Shown: positions 1 to 11,571 of the stretch, in pieces
Layout of the letters: the number at the start of each line of letters is the position of its first letter
Numbering within the stretch: the first letter of the stretch is position 1
NCBI GenBank assembly: GCA_007449985.2
Contig: VIIQ02000562.1
Location: forward strand, 248,001 to 312,000
DNA length: 64,000 bases
Reading direction: 5' to 3'
Source: Desmodesmus armatus
Taxonomy: Eukaryota > Chlorophyta > Chlorophyceae > Sphaeropleales > Scenedesmaceae
Notes under the pieces: generated by a model
The model's input: only the letters and a program-made list of their open reading frames with translations
What the model was told of the DNA's origin: nothing
Databases searched by the model: none
Position numbers and translations under genes: made by a program

Positions 1-868
1 CTGCTTGCACAGCAGAGCTGCCTCTATTGCTCAAAACCAGGCATGTGATGCCTGCTGGGAGGGCCGGCAGGAAGTCTGCGCGCGCCTTGGAGGGCAGGGT
101 TGTGTGCAGCTCCTGCAGACTCGTCAGACAGCTGAGGCTGGCCAAAGGGGAGGGGCCAGCGCGATTCAATCTCTCGTCACGTGAGCTGGACATCTTCAGG
201 AAAACCAGGCGGCTGCAAAGCTGCAGTGCAGACCCGACTGCACCAGCTGTGACAACATTCCGACCAGCAAACACGTCACTGCAGTTGGATGGGCTCCATC
301 CACACCCAGTGTGCAGATTTTCCACATACAGTCTTGTGAGGCCTGTGGCACACACCAGCTGCCGCAAGTCTGTCGGCGCTGTGACCAAACACCCGACAAG
401 CTGCAACTGGACCAGCTGCGGCAGCAGTGTTGCACTGCTGCTGCTGTCACGAGCAGAACCCTGGTGCGGCTGGTGGGCATGGGGTCGGTTGGACGGCAGC
501 AACACGCCGTCCAAAAAAAGGCTTGTGAGGTGTTGCAGCTGAGGATAGGGCAGCTTGGAACTGCTGGGTAAGTCCAAGGCCACGTCCCAGCTGCGGCCAC
601 CACGATTGTTCACGCATTTAATGCCCTCCCTCATTGTGAGGTGAAGACTGAGCAGCACCCGACCGTGCTGCTGCTGCCACGCTGCAAGCTGTTTCTTCTT
701 GGCGACGCTGTGGGTGCTGAAACTGCAGCTGATGCTGTTGGTTGCTGCCACTGCAGCAGCAGCCCAGGTCCTGCACACAAGCGCACAGCTGTAGAGACGC
801 TGCTGCAGTGGCACGTGCTGCAAGATGCTGGTGAGCAGCACAGGGGGCAGTTCCACTACTGTCGTCAT
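1..868 (-). CDS. F-box/leucine-rich-repeat protein, C-terminus cut by window edge
   Basis: The minus strand stays open for 289 codons from an ATG at 868 down to base 1 with no stop, so the gene leaves the window. The first 45 residues look like an F-box: an acidic-hydrophobic start (ELPPVLLTSILQHVPLQQR), then a Leu-Val-Cys-Arg-Thr-Trp stretch. From about residue 100 the pattern becomes leucine-rich (QLQHLTSLFLDG, LPQLVQLQLVGC, LASLSCLTSLQELH), which suggests LRR repeats that select substrates for an SCF ubiquitin ligase (known role of the family). No intron is needed in the visible part. The protein resembles the two other F-box/LRR genes in this window in layout but not closely in sequence. 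The F-box call rests on pattern only; the length of the LRR part cannot be judged. Confidence 0.75.
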   Translation of the reverse strand, partial: MTTVVELPPVLLTSILQHVPLQQRLYSCALVCRTWAAAAVAATNSISCSFSTHSVAKKKQLAAWQQQHGRVLLSLHLTMREGIKCVNNRGGRSWDVALDLPSSSKLPYPQLQHLTSLFLDGVLLPSNRPHAHQPHQGSARDSSSSATLLPQLVQLQLVGCLVTAPTDLRQLVCATGLTRLYVENLHTGCGWSPSNCSDVFAGRNVVTAGAVGSALQLCSRLVFLKMSSSRDERLNRAGPSPLASLSCLTSLQELHTTLPSKARADFLPALPAGITCLVLSNRGSSAVQA

Positions 869-1559
869 GGTTGTTGGGCCTACAGTGGCAAGCAGCAGAA
901 GCGGGTCGCTTGTGAAGATTTTAAACATGGTCCTTTGAACGACTGGCTGATAGCGCAGACCATGCAAGCAGTGCGCAACGCTGCCGGAACAGATTCAGCT
1001 TCACCCACCTGCAAGTTGCGTGAGTCGGGTCCGATGCAGGAGCGGACTGAAATGAAAGGCTGAGTGGTGGACAGCATATGATTCAACCATTACACTCGGC
1101 GACCTCGTAAGTGCCATGTTAAACCCAATGACGCAGAAGATCACCACGTTGTTGCACGTGACGTCAACACCACTGACATACACGACATGACACATGGAAT
1201 CATTGTGGTTGTTGAGAGCTATGGGACGCTCTGTGAGTGCATGCATGCCAAGACTAGACTTTCCTATGACTTTGGATGCCATGAAGAGAGTCTGGGCTCG
1301 GACTCAGAGAATCCTGCGAACGACGAGGTTACCAATGACCGAACAAGATAACAGATACAACTGGGAATGATGTAGGAAAGATAACCAGAAGGAATTGGAA
1401 GTGTCGAGCATGAGCGCAGGGCTCGTGCTTGATGCCGAAAGGTCGACTGGCCTTCGACCGACCAACCGGATTACGGTTGTGACAGGCCGTTGACAACCAA
1501 AAGATAAAGTATCGAGCTTACTCATAACATCACGCCCCCCCTTTTCAACGCCAATGTCC

Positions 1560-1760
1560 TCATTGGCGCCTGCGAGGACTACGGCGCGTGCTGCGAGTAG
1601 CAACAGGTAATGCAGCATGGTGGGTGGCTTCATAATCATCAACAACATCATCATCAATCTGCTTCACATTTATCCACATGTCATCCTCAGGGCCATAGCC
1701 ACGCCACCGCACAAGATACTCAATGCTCACACCACGACCACGCTTGCGCTGCCGCTCAAG
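1560..1760 (-). mobile_element. chromodomain fragment of a Ty3/gypsy (chromovirus) retrotransposon, decayed
   Basis: On the minus strand a frame ending in TGA at 1560-1562 encodes a chromodomain-like segment: RGVSIEYLVRWRGYGPED followed by DMWINV and an acidic helix with DDYE. The pattern Tyr-Leu-Val-x-Trp-x-Gly-Tyr-Gly with a following Trp is that of the chromodomain found at the C-terminus of chromovirus integrases (established knowledge). A basic tail (RSTRRSPRRRQ) follows. In the upstream direction the frame is blocked by a stop just before the basic LERQRKRGRG segment near 1760 and no integrase or RT motif follows, so this is a relic. It could instead be a fragment of a cellular chromodomain gene, but no flanking exons support that. 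Confidence 0.6.
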
Positions 1761-3055
1761 CGTTCAATTGGAACTCAAGCAGACCGTACGTGCTATGCCC
1801 GTCCCACCCAAGGTGTCTCTCGGTGGCTGCAGGCCTGGAGGCCTAGGCCTGACCATTCATCAACAGCGCTCATGTCATCCCTCTGGTGCAAGTGCAGATA
1901 AATCCAATGGTGAGCGGGTTTGTGGATTGGTGATTCTTGCTTGACCAGATACACATATTGCTGAGATAAGAGTATGGCGGATTTTCCAGACTTTCTTGGT
2001 TGCCAGCATGTGACACATGCCGCATTGCCTACAATTACGTGTGTGCAGCACACCACTGCTGCCAACCAGCAACCACGCCTGGCACGCACCATGCAGCGTA
2101 AATTGGAGGAGGACAACCCGGACAAATCAGCAATGTGGCTGTGGGATGAGCCACACTCCCAACGCACAACAGCAAAGTCGATGTGGCAGCCACTATCTGT
2201 GCCCGCTCAGCAATGCTTGGGTGGATGAGCATAAGCATGCACGCAGACCACCTGCGCAAGACCACCCAAATAGCCAGATGTTCCCCAGCTGCATAGTGGC
2301 ATGCCAGACTGAAGACCCAGACATTGGCACCGCCTCAATGTCACCATCATATAATGTGCAATGCATTACACTCTACAAACTCATCAGAGCTGGGCACCTG
2401 CTGACCAAGCACTGCCTCGCTTGCGGGTGCTTCCAGAGGCTTGCCGTGTACAAGCAAAGTAGAAGGCACTACCTACTGCGGGTTTTATGGACTGCAGGCT
2501 TTAGCATGCTGCATTGCATCACAGGCGGGTCAGAAGGCACTAGGACAGACCAAACCCCACATGCCGCCAAGAGCATGGCTTGAACATATCAAGAGCTGCA
2601 GCACAGACCCGATCACCATCAGACAGGGCACTTCTGATCACTGTGGTGCACTACAGTCAAACATTTATTGAGCCTGGTCGCCCTTTCGATTGCCACACAG
2701 CTGGCAAGCATGCAAGCCTTGACGATAGTGGTCTGTTGGCCTGATGCAACCAACGACCAGCCGCAACCGTAGAGTCCAAACTGTGTACGCCAAACACCCA
2801 AGACTTCGAACACACCACGCCGCTTGCATACACCTCATTCACATGTAGATGCACTACAGTAGCAAGGCAATTCTCATAAGAATAATTTTTTAACTGAATA
2901 CTCCTCCCCCTTCAAGACTTGATCCAGGGATGGCTGTGCAAGCAGTGAGACCGAGGTCATGGCAGTCAGTGACAGACACAAAAACAGAAGCTGTTGTGCA
3001 GGGGGCATCAGCAGCATCCGGCATTTATCACCACCATGCAGAAGCCAGAACCCTG

Positions 3056-3583
3056 GCAGTGAAATGCAGGCGCACCCCATGATCATCAGCCTTCAAGCCC
3101 CATAGGCCAGGGCAAACTGGATATGCCGCAGGAACGTGTCTCGTGCACCTGGGGGTATGGTGGGGACGTGGCGACTGCGGCGCAGTCTCACGCGTTCTCC
3201 CCCTTAAAGGGGCGTTCTCCCCCTTTCTCCAGCAGCCACCTCCACACTGTGCATCATAAGGCGAATGCAGCTAGCGTGCCAATATGTCTGGGAGGCTTGT
3301 CTGCCAAGGCGCACACTACCCGAGACCTCAGGAACACCACAACTGCTTGCATGTACCTCACACACAGGTGCTGTCAGCACTGGAATGGCTACAACAGCAA
3401 GCAAACTCAGAAGTCGTTCGTGACAGGGCCCTGTGAGGTGCTCCACATGGATCATCAGGAGCATTATGACAACTCTGACACACCACGCGTCCAAGGAAGG
3501 CAGCGCACTGGAAGTGAAATGTAGGTGCCCCCAGTGGTCACCACCTTGGCAGCCTGCAAGCCCTAGGGGCTAGGGCAAACCAG

Positions 3584-3590
<7 letters not shown>
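3056..3590 (+). repeat. two diverged direct repeat ends
   Basis: A block at about 3056-3123 (starting near AGTGAAATGCAGG and ending GGGCAAACTGGAT) recurs in diverged form at about 3508-3586 (AGTGAAATGTAGG ... GGGCAAACCAGAT). Between the common ends the two copies carry short indels. They may be ends of LTRs or of a short repeat family; no terminal structure or target duplication was established. Confidence 0.35.

Positions 3591-3615
<25 letters not shown>
3584..3615 (+). repeat. (AAT)n microsatellite
   Basis: About ten perfect ATA/AAT trinucleotides in a row, directly after the second copy of the diverged direct repeat. It is one of few AT-rich simple repeats in a window dominated by CAG/GCT runs; an A-rich simple tail next to a repeat end would fit a retroelement 3' tail, but this is only suggestive. 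Confidence 0.8.
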
Positions 3616-3616
<1 letters not shown>

Positions 3617-4281
3617 CTTCAGGGCCCCCTCCTAACCCAGTAACGCCATAGGATTACCTCCCATTGGCTTCACGCCCTGTAAGGACGGCGGGGTCTACCC
3701 CTCCTGACACACTCTCCAAGCATTATTGTCACACGGGGTGACACTTGGTAGAGGCAAAGTGCCCAAATCCTCTACCCCTCACTGAGGCCCCACAGGCTGG
3801 ACACAGGCACAGATGTGCCACGGAATGGATTCAAACCAACTGCAATGCACGGCAGGGCAGGACAGGTGATTGGTTGGTGAGGCAACCACATGACGCTACT
3901 TGCAGCCTGCACGATGTTATCACAAGCCGCTTGAACTTTTTGCCTTGGCAATACCGACTTCTGCCTGGTCTTGAGCTGTTTTGATAGCTGCTGTAGCATG
4001 CGGGATGGAGTCCTTGGTGTGGTTTGAAGTCCTGCATACCCCATGTTGACACCCCCACTGACAATAGAGCCCCATCAAATGTCTTGATTGCCACAATTTT
4101 GCCTCATCTTGCGTTGCGGACATCTGCTCTTTGCAACAAAACAGCCTGCACCAACATGCCACATTCCGCCTTCTGCAACAAGCACATGGTATCACAGTAA
4201 GGGAAGCCACCTTGCGGCCTGTGCTGACCAGCCCAATGGTGTGCATCAAACCCACCCGCCTCCCTGCCTGTCATCTCACCA

Positions 4282-6509
4282 TCATTGTGCAAGCTCCAGC
4301 AGACGCAGCACTGCAGCCGCCTCTTGTGCAACACCGCTGTCGCGGCTGTTGAGGTGGAGTCCCAGCAGCTGACGCCACACGGGCTCATCAACGGGGGTCT
4401 GTAAGCCACAGCAGCCCATTGGCAGAAAAACAACAACAACAGTCACATGGGGTTGAACATCATGCAACGAAACCATCACCTGGTTGTACAACTGTACATG
4501 TAAATGTCACTCTGAAGCCAAGCTTGGCCGTTGAACCATGAGAGCAATGCTGGGGCCTTGATACACCAAGGCTGGCTCTGCATGGCGCACACAGGTGTGT
4601 TGGAAGCTTTCAGAACAAAAACCTCAAAAATGGCAGGCAACCAACATCATGGAGGTATCAAATGGCATGGTGAAAATCCAAATTTTGGTTATCCAGACGT
4701 CTGGACACAGCTGCAAGGGGAGCCCAACCAGGGCTTACCTGACAAGACAAACTCAGGGATGAGTCATGAGCACCCGGGCCGTTGAAAGGGATGCCCCAGG
4801 TGTTGAGACTTGTGAGTCGACTCATCTGCGTCAGCTGCAGCAGCAACCCCTCAGGCTCTGATGGTATGTAGCAGGACAGTCCCATCTCCCGTAGCTGTGA
4901 CAGCTGACATGCACTGTGGAGGGCCTCCACAACCTGCATGTTGGTACCATGATCTGGGCTGAAGTACAGTGTGTGCAATCTGCTCAGCCCCGTCAGCGGG
5001 CCCAGCACCTGTGTGCTGCACCGAAGCCTCTGCATGCGCAGAGTCTGCAAGTTGGGGCAGCAGCTGGCCAGGTGGCTGCCCTCAGGAGCAGTTGCCTGCC
5101 TGCCATCTGGGAAGATGACATTGGAGAGGTCCAGCGACTGCAGGTGTGGCAACCAGACCAGACGAGACTGCAGGGGCATCTGGCCAGGCGGCCAGCCAAC
5201 CGGGAACATGTGCTGCCAGACGCCTTCTGGCAACATGCATTCATGGATGTCCAGGTGTTGCAACCTACTGCTTGCTGTCAGGGCTGAGAATGCTGCTGCA
5301 GGTGGGCTTTCATCCTCCAAGTCAAAGCTGTCCCTCAGATTCAGGTATGTCAACTGCTGCAACTGCTGCAGGCATGACATGAACTGTTGCAGCCCTTCTA
5401 CCAGACGACCGTCGTCATAATAGACATTGTCAAAGGGCACGTCCAGGTGCTGCAACAGAAGCATGTTTGCCAGGGCAGATGGAGCCAGAATCACAAGCTC
5501 ACGTTGCGCATCCAGCTGGAGCGACTCATGACTGGCGTACCGTTCTCCTAGAACATCAAGCCGTGTCAGGTGGCGCATGAATGAAGCTGCCTCACTGTCT
5601 GCGTGCAGAGTGAAGTCAGTGCCTACAACCTCAACACGGTCGAGGCGCAGGTCCACCAGACCGGTCAGGGCGCTGAGGGCTTGTTGTGGGGGGTTGCCAT
5701 CTTCTGACCCCTGCAGCTCGATTTGTGCAAGTTCAAGGTATGTCAGGTGCTGCAGGTGATGCAGCACAGCTGTGGGCAGCTGCTGAAGGGTGCCGCTGGC
5801 AGCCCACGTATCGGGTTGACGGTAACTGAGGTGCTCCAGCCCAGCAGGCAGCTGCATGAGTGTAGCAGACAGCGCCTCCAATGCGCTGTCATCACACAGA
5901 TTGTTGTCTGTGAGCCGCAACTGCTTGAGGGCTGCCCCCTGCCCACTGCCCAGCACTCCCTTGAAGCCACCGCCTGGCTGCAACTGCAGGCTGAACATGT
6001 CAAGCTCCAAGCTGTTGGGCTGCAGCGCTGAGGGTAGCTGACGGAGGCAAACTCTCCGTTGACATGTCAGCACAAGCTCATTGACAGCCTGGCCGTATTT
6101 GCCCAGCCAGTGCAGGATGCTGTCTGCATGCTGCTGTGAGGATACCACTGCTGCGATGCGGTGCAGCGCCTTGGGTGCTGCCTGGTGCAGCCTGCTGTGA
6201 GCCCTGGCGGCCGTGAACACACTGCACTGGTCATCGGCTGCACAGAACCGGAGCACCTTCACTAAACAGTCCAGTGGCAACTGCAGGAGCGTGGTTGCAT
6301 CTGACTGTGGCTGTTTGGACCTGCAAAGCATCAGCACAGACAGTCAACCTCATGAGATTCAACGATTTTGCTGTTACAAACGCTTTATCGCATTGCAGCA
6401 TCCGGCATGGCCCCAGGGGATGGAGGCCCTGATATGCAAGCAGCACACAGCAGCACGTATCGATTGCAGAAGAGGCTGCTCACCCTGGGTGTTCCTGGGC
6501 CATATCCAT
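4282..6509 (-). CDS. F-box/LRR protein, three exons
   Basis: The model has exons 6484-6509, 4739-6320 and 4282-4398, phases closing to 574 residues and a TGA at 4282. The large exon alone is open for 527 codons. An F-box lies at about residues 20-60 (LLQLPLDCLVKVLRFC, then an Ala-rich helix). From about 75 to 540 there are irregular leucine-rich repeats of the type LxxLxLxxN (KQLRLTDNNL, LTYLELAQIEL, LTYLNLRDSFDL, LQSLDLSNVIF, LQTLRMQRLR). Expected role: substrate-binding subunit of an SCF ubiquitin ligase (family knowledge). The tiny first exon is inferred from a good donor (GTGAGC), acceptor (CTTTGCAG) and phase fit; the start could lie elsewhere. The last exon adds a 38-residue helical tail. 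The substrate is unknown. Confidence 0.8.
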
Positions 6510-7107
6510 GGTCATATTGATGAGGATGAAGGCAGGTTGCGGTTGATCGTGCTTCCGCAGGCTGTGTTGGGAGCTGGCGGGCCCTTCACTGCTTGATGAC
6601 TCAGTTCACAACGCTTCCCTCAAAAACTGGCTTGAATGGTAAGAAGCCCTTTGATGTTCACTCAACGACTGTTGAGATTGCCGTGATGCAAACGAGCTAG
6701 CCAGGCTAAGCCTGATTGGGTTCCGGAAGTGACAAGTTTAAACCACCACGATGGCAACTGCAAAGGTCTGATAAGCGTTGGCTGTGTTTGAAGTACCACC
6801 ATGGTTCCAGCCGTCTGATCCTAGCATCCATCGCAACCAAGGTGTGGGCCCCCAGTTGCAGATCAGCCCGCCAGTTGTCCAGATCTTCCCGAAACAGCCA
6901 GTTGAAGCCACACGAGCCAGACACTTTGTTGTAAGCAACCCATGTATATGATGGATGTTGGTCAGCTCCTCACCAGGTGTGACAGCAGCGTAAACGGGAT
7001 GTCAGACATGGGGGGGGGGTCGAAGGTTTAGGGATTAGGAGCTTTGCATGTTTAGCTGGAGTTTGGTTGGTTTGTTTGGGTTTAGTTTGTTTGCTTAGGC
7101 TTAGGGG

Positions 7108-7272
7108 TTGCGGAGGGGTGGAGTGGAGGGGTGGAGTGGGACGTGTCAGGGTGGGTGTGGAGGGGTGGAGTGGGGCGTGTCAGGGTGTGGAGGGGTGGAG
7201 TGGAGTGGAGGGGTGGAGTGGGGCATGTCAGGGTGGGTGTGGAGGGGTGGAGTGGAAGGGTGGAGTGGGGCT
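7108..7272 (+). repeat. G-rich minisatellite (GGAGGGGTGGAGTGG type)
   Basis: Irregular tandem units built from GGAGGGGTGGAGTGG joined by GGCGTGTCAGGGTG linkers, about four to five units. The G-strand has many GG/GGG runs and could form quadruplexes. Translation gives a meaningless Gly/Trp/Val repeat in all plus frames, so it is not treated as coding. Confidence 0.85.
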
Positions 7273-7682
7273 AGGTGGCCTCGGGTCGGGGCCGTAGAGT
7301 TTTTCCTAAGGACTCCACAAACCGGGTTGGAGGCAAGTTGGAGGCTAAGGATGTAGTAGTGATGGAGTGGAGCTGGGCCCCGGTATGGAGCATTCCAATG
7401 TCACCAACGTATGTATCGGGTAGGGGTGTCTGAGGCCCGTTCGACCATGTTGCACAAGGTGCACCAAACATCTTGTTACAAGGCCAGTTGACATCAGATG
7501 CTTGTGTCCATTTGATTGCGCACATTTGAAACCCTCACGATACTGTCATCTCAGAGAGCCCCCCGCCTCCCAACACCCCGGCTCAGAAAGCCCCCGCCGG
7601 CTTCCTGGGGGTGCGCTGGCTCCTGCCAGGGTGAAGTGCTTGTCAAGGTGTCTGGAACTGTATGGACTGCTCCCCCTCTCCG

Positions 7683-7738
7683 TGTCAGGCTCAAAGAATC
7701 CCCTTGCCCTTGTGTCAGGCTTAAAGAATCCCCTTGCC
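7683..7738 (+). repeat. short direct repeat, two units of about 27 bp
   Basis: Two adjacent copies of GTGTCAGGCTNAAAGAATCC plus CCTTGCC, differing at one base. No coding or RNA function is apparent. Confidence 0.75.
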
Positions 7739-8227
7739 AGCCCTCAATAGAGTCACGCAAGCTTGTAGCCTGAAGTCATGCCCGTCCAAAGGTAAATACA
7801 GCTGACTACAGTCACCATGGAAGTCTGACTAACTTAGTGTTCCAGTGCACAATGCGAATCACATCGATGCTGTTGAGATGCCGCACACACTGGGCACCAT
7901 GGCTGATTGTAGCCAGCCCCACCTTTCATGAACCCATCAGGTGTGGTGCTCAAGCACCAACAACACATCAGGGCACGAGGGGTCACAATGCGGGCTGGTA
8001 TGTCGACACGTCTGGACACAGCTCCCAGGCAACTGATGCAGACGCCACTCTGGTACAATCTGTGAGGTGACCGCCAAACAGTCCTAGCTGCCAATGAAAC
8101 CAGCTGCACAACTGAGCCAGGCGCTGAAGACATCAGGTCACAACACCACACCAGAGCTAAAACTCAGCCACAACACCCACACATGCCTCAACGTGTGAGA
8201 CTAAAAGTGTGACACTGCTGACAGGCG

Positions 8228-9491
8228 TCACCCGCTGCTGAGCTGCTGCTGCTGTTGTTGCGGCTGGTGGTGATGCTGATGGCTCGTGCTGCTGCTACCA
8301 GTACTGCTGCGAGGCCGGCCTCTGCTGCTGAGCGTGGCTGGGCTGACGTAACCATCCCCCAGGCAGTTCAGACATGTCTGCTCTCCTGAGGCCCCGCACA
8401 TGGCACATGCCGTCATTGGCATGTTGTTGATGGGCATGGTCTTGAAGGGGTGGTAGCGCATCACCTTCTCACCTGCAGCAGCGGCAGCAACACAGCAGCA
8501 TCAACATGACGGCAGCAACGCAGCGGCAGCAATAAAGAGGCAGGAGCTGTTTGCTGGTGCTGGCTTACCAAGCCTTGCTTGCGGCGGCTACAGACACATC
8601 AACCGTGACCTCTACATGCCAGCCAGGACTCCAACAGGAGCTACTCGGCAGCAGCCACCAAGCAGCTATCACATGTACGATGCAGGTGCTATGCGTGTAA
8701 CATCAGCCTGGCGCCACAGCTTTAGGCACAGCAAGGACGCACGCACAGCATGAGCGCTGCTGCACTTACCGCTGCATATGTCACATCGCACTTTCTTGTT
8801 CCCATGGCAGACACCACAAGCAACTGCTGTTTTCTTCTGCAGGGCACACACCCAGCCAGGGAACAATACTGGGGACACTCCCACACAACGCTGCACATGG
8901 CTGCTTTGACAGCAGTGACGAGCGTCTTTGTAGTATGAAATGCCCTTCACACATACTGAGTGGTAGCTGGAGCTGCAGCGACACTTCACAATTGTGCTGT
9001 TGAGCATGCAGGAGCTGTTGCTGTCACTGAACACAGTGTGCCAAGTCCTGCCTCACCTTGTTTTCGGTCACGACGACCTTGGCAATGCCCATGCTCACTG
9101 AGCTGACCAGCATGGTAGCAGCCCCTAGGCCCACAATGGTCGTGCCAGATGCCAGCAGGGCACGACCTAGTGCCGCTCTGGCAGCCATGTTGGCTACTTG
9201 ATGAGGGACTGCAGTTGAGGCACTGCTGCCACTGGTGTTGGAAGGAGCTTTCAGGGCGCTGCTGGGGGCTGCTACAACAGAAGAGAGTGTTCAACTAAGC
9301 AAATATGGATTGTGCTGCCCGGACTGAAGTGTGTATCTCAGCCTGTGAGCTGCTGCTGTTGCTGCTGCTGTTGGCAAATCGACAGTCCTCCGTGTTGATC
9401 GTCCTGAACGCGATTCGTCGAAGCACTCAACAATATAAGTGTTTTGCCTGACCTGTTGGTTGACTTCACCAGCTTCCCCAGCAAGTTCCAT
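8228..9491 (-). CDS. DnaJ-type CxxC zinc-finger protein with a membrane segment
   Basis: Exons 9057-9271, 8770-8836 and 8228-8472 join in phase; a first exon at 9470-9491 is proposed from a donor and phase fit (about 182 residues in all). Exon two encodes a Ser/Ala-rich leader then a hydrophobic stretch (TTIVGLGAATMLVSSVSMGI), a likely single membrane span. After it come four CxxC knuckles: CGVC, CDIC, CAMC and CLNC, the last pair with Gly spacing (TCLNCLGDGYV) as in the cysteine-rich domain of DnaJ and of plastid proteins such as BSD2 and LQY1 (family knowledge). There is no J domain. The tail is His/Gln/Ser-rich and ends at TGA 8228. A role in folding or disulfide handling of membrane complexes, perhaps in the plastid, is inferred; no clear transit peptide can be shown. 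It shares a 239-bp spacer with PIGM on the other strand. Confidence 0.65.
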
Positions 9492-9730
9492 GGCAGTTGC
9501 AGATCATGAACGCAACATGAACGCAACATGCGGGGCGCTCCCTTGCCTGTGATCGCGCTGCGTATCCCTGCTGTAACTAGTTCAAGGCTACGTAACCTCC
9601 TATTGGTACTGGGGCCCAGCTCTCAGACATTGACTGCCAGTCTGCAGGCCTGATCAGAGAACAGCATTCCCCTGGTGCATGGTGCACCATGAGCCGCTTG
9701 ACAGTGCTGTGGGTCTGACGAGCTACCAAC
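9492..9730. promoter_or_regulatory. divergent intergenic spacer (zinc-finger gene / PIGM)
   Basis: Only about 240 bp separate the proposed start codons of two oppositely transcribed genes, so this must hold both 5' UTRs and promoters. No TATA box or other motif is convincing. It contains GGTGCATGGTGCACC, a short near-palindrome near 9675-9690. Confidence 0.4.
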
Positions 9731-11571
9731 ATGAACCTCAGGACAGTGCTGCTGGTCAGCATAGCACTCAGGGTAGCCCTCATTGCCTGGGGGGAGCTGC
9801 AGGACAGGCTGCTGGATGTCAAGTACACAGGTACGCCTGGCAGTCCATATGCTTTGTGCTGGTGCAGTGCGTGCTTTCTGCCTGTGGCAACACAGACGCT
9901 GCTGCTGCTGCTTGCGCTGCCTGCAGACATTGACTACAGTGTCTTCACAGATGCTGCACGCTATGTGTCTCAAGGGCAGTCGCCCTTCATGCGCAGCACA
10001 TACCGCTACAGTCCCCTGATTGCTTACATACTGCTGCCGAACATCTGGCTGGCGAGAGCGTGGGGCAAGGTGTGTGCAGACGGCAGAGCTGTAGCTTGGC
10101 TTTGGTCTTACAGCTGTGTGCTCCAATCAAGCCCCTCAGCAGAGGCCATTGTTATCAGCAATGCAATGTTGCTGTCCACTCAACGTGGGTGCCTGTGTTG
10201 CCTCGTGCGGTGTCCCATTGGTGCAGGTGCTCTTTGCCGCAGCTGACATTGTTGTGGCATGGCAGCTGTGGCGGCTTGGGCAGCTGCAGGGGGCCTCAGA
10301 GCCCCACTGCCTGTGGAGCATGCTGCTGTGGCTGTACAACCCCTTTACTGCCACCATCAGCACCAGAGGCAGCTGTGACAGCCTCGTCACAGTGATGCTG
10401 CTGGCAACACTGCTGATGTTGCTGCAGGGGCAGACAGTGCTGCCGGCTCTGCTGTACGGCCTGGCAGTGCACTTTCGCATCTTCCCAATTGTGTACGCCC
10501 CAGCCATCGTGCTGTATCTGGCACACAGGCAGCTGCAGCGCCGCGCATCACAGCCAACTGGAGCCAGCACTGCTGACAAGGTGGGTGCACCTAACCTGTG
10601 ATTGTGGGATGGTTGCAACATTGTATGTGAGCTTCTTGACTGACAGCCAGGCACTCTCCATATGTATAGCTCAGCAGCCAGACCAAAATTAGTCACTTTC
10701 TTAGAATAACTCACAATCAACTGCTACTGTTCCTGCATGACATGCCGCTGTGCAGGACAAGCAGCACAAGGGAGCAGCATCTCACCACAGTGCTGCTGTG
10801 TCAGCCAGCGCAACCAACAGGCAGCCTGCAGCCGTCCGGGCACTGGCCTGGGCATCTGCAGTGCTGAAGCAGGGCACGTTGTTTGGAGGGATCTCTGGCA
10901 GCACGTTTGTGCTTCTTGGGCTGGGCTTCTACAAGCTGTACGGCCATGAGTTTCTGCACGAAGCGTACCTGCATCATACCACGCGCAAAGATCCAAGGCA
11001 CAACTTCTCTCTGTACTACTACCCCATCTACCTCGACTTCATGAGCTGGCCAGCACAGCTGCCTCCTGGGGCCACTGTAGCAGCAACCGACACAGCAAGC
11101 AGCTTGTTATCACTGACAGGGGCTCCTTGGCTGCGGCCCTTGCAGCAGCTGCTGGCGGAGCTGCCGGTTGTTGATGTCAACCGCCTGGCTGTCCTGCCGC
11201 AGCTTGCGCTCCTACTTGTGCTGTCAGTCTCTTTGCATAGAGACTTGCCGCTCTGCTGGCTGTTACAGACCTGGGCCTTTGTGGCTTTCAACAAGGTGTC
11301 CACAGCACAGTATTTTGTATGGTACCTGAGCTTCTTACCAATAGCGCTGCAGAGGGTGCAGTGGCCGTTGCCCAAGCAGCTGCAGGTTGCAGGGGCTGCA
11401 TGGGTGATCACTCAGCTGCACTGGTTGCTGTGGGGGTACCTGTTGGAGTTTGAGGGCAGGGGTGTCCACTTGTGGCTGTGGGCTGCTGGGGCGGTGTTTC
11501 TAGCAAGCAACGCCTTCTGCATGTGTGTTTTGATACGTTGCTGTGGTGCGAAGGCAGTCTCCAACCGGTAA
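9731..11571 (+). CDS. PIGM: GPI mannosyltransferase 1 (PIG-M, GT50 family)
   Basis: Exons 9731-9830, 9927-10069, 10227-10580 and 10756-11571 splice in phase into 470 residues. The protein adds the first mannose to the glycosylphosphatidylinositol precursor from dolichol-phosphate-mannose in the ER lumen (family knowledge). Diagnostic features: an N-terminal transmembrane helix, then the DxD motif in YTDIDYSVF (Asp34 and Asp36, created across the first splice junction), the block YRYSPLIAYILLPN, the conserved WLYNPFTATISTRGSCDS segment, and a C-terminal half of hydrophobic helices containing FNKVSTAQYFVWYLSFLP, typical of PIG-M. Length is slightly above that of animal homologues; the excess is a loop of low-complexity sequence after residue 190. 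It needs a small partner (PIG-X/Pbn1 type), not found here. Identity is firm; exon edges follow consensus splice sites. Confidence 0.93.

Larger units (their letters stand above)
869..4281. other. intergenic stretch with transposon debris
   Basis: About 3.4 kb between two minus-strand F-box genes. I find a chromodomain relic near 1560-1760, an AAT microsatellite near 3584-3615 and a pair of diverged direct repeats near 3056-3123 and 3505-3590. The small open frames elsewhere have no recognisable domain, no consistent splice junctions and compositions typical of chance frames. I see no supported gene here. Confidence 0.6.
6510..8227. other. intergenic stretch with minisatellites
   Basis: About 1.7 kb between the start of a minus-strand F-box gene and the 3' end of the minus-strand zinc-finger gene. 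It holds a G-rich minisatellite (about 7108-7272), a short run of 9 G near 7011 and a two-unit repeat (7683-7738). Open frames over the minisatellite are repeat artefacts. No gene, RNA gene or TE protein was recognised. Confidence 0.6.

Noticed and set aside
1875..2265. Cys-rich frames on both strands, possible transposase zinc finger or integrase HHCC
   Set aside because: Spacing of Cys/His does not match a known zinc domain and no catalytic triad is near.
7067..7356. Gly/Trp-rich frames over the minisatellite
   Set aside because: All frames of a G-rich tandem repeat are open; no start, domain or splice support.
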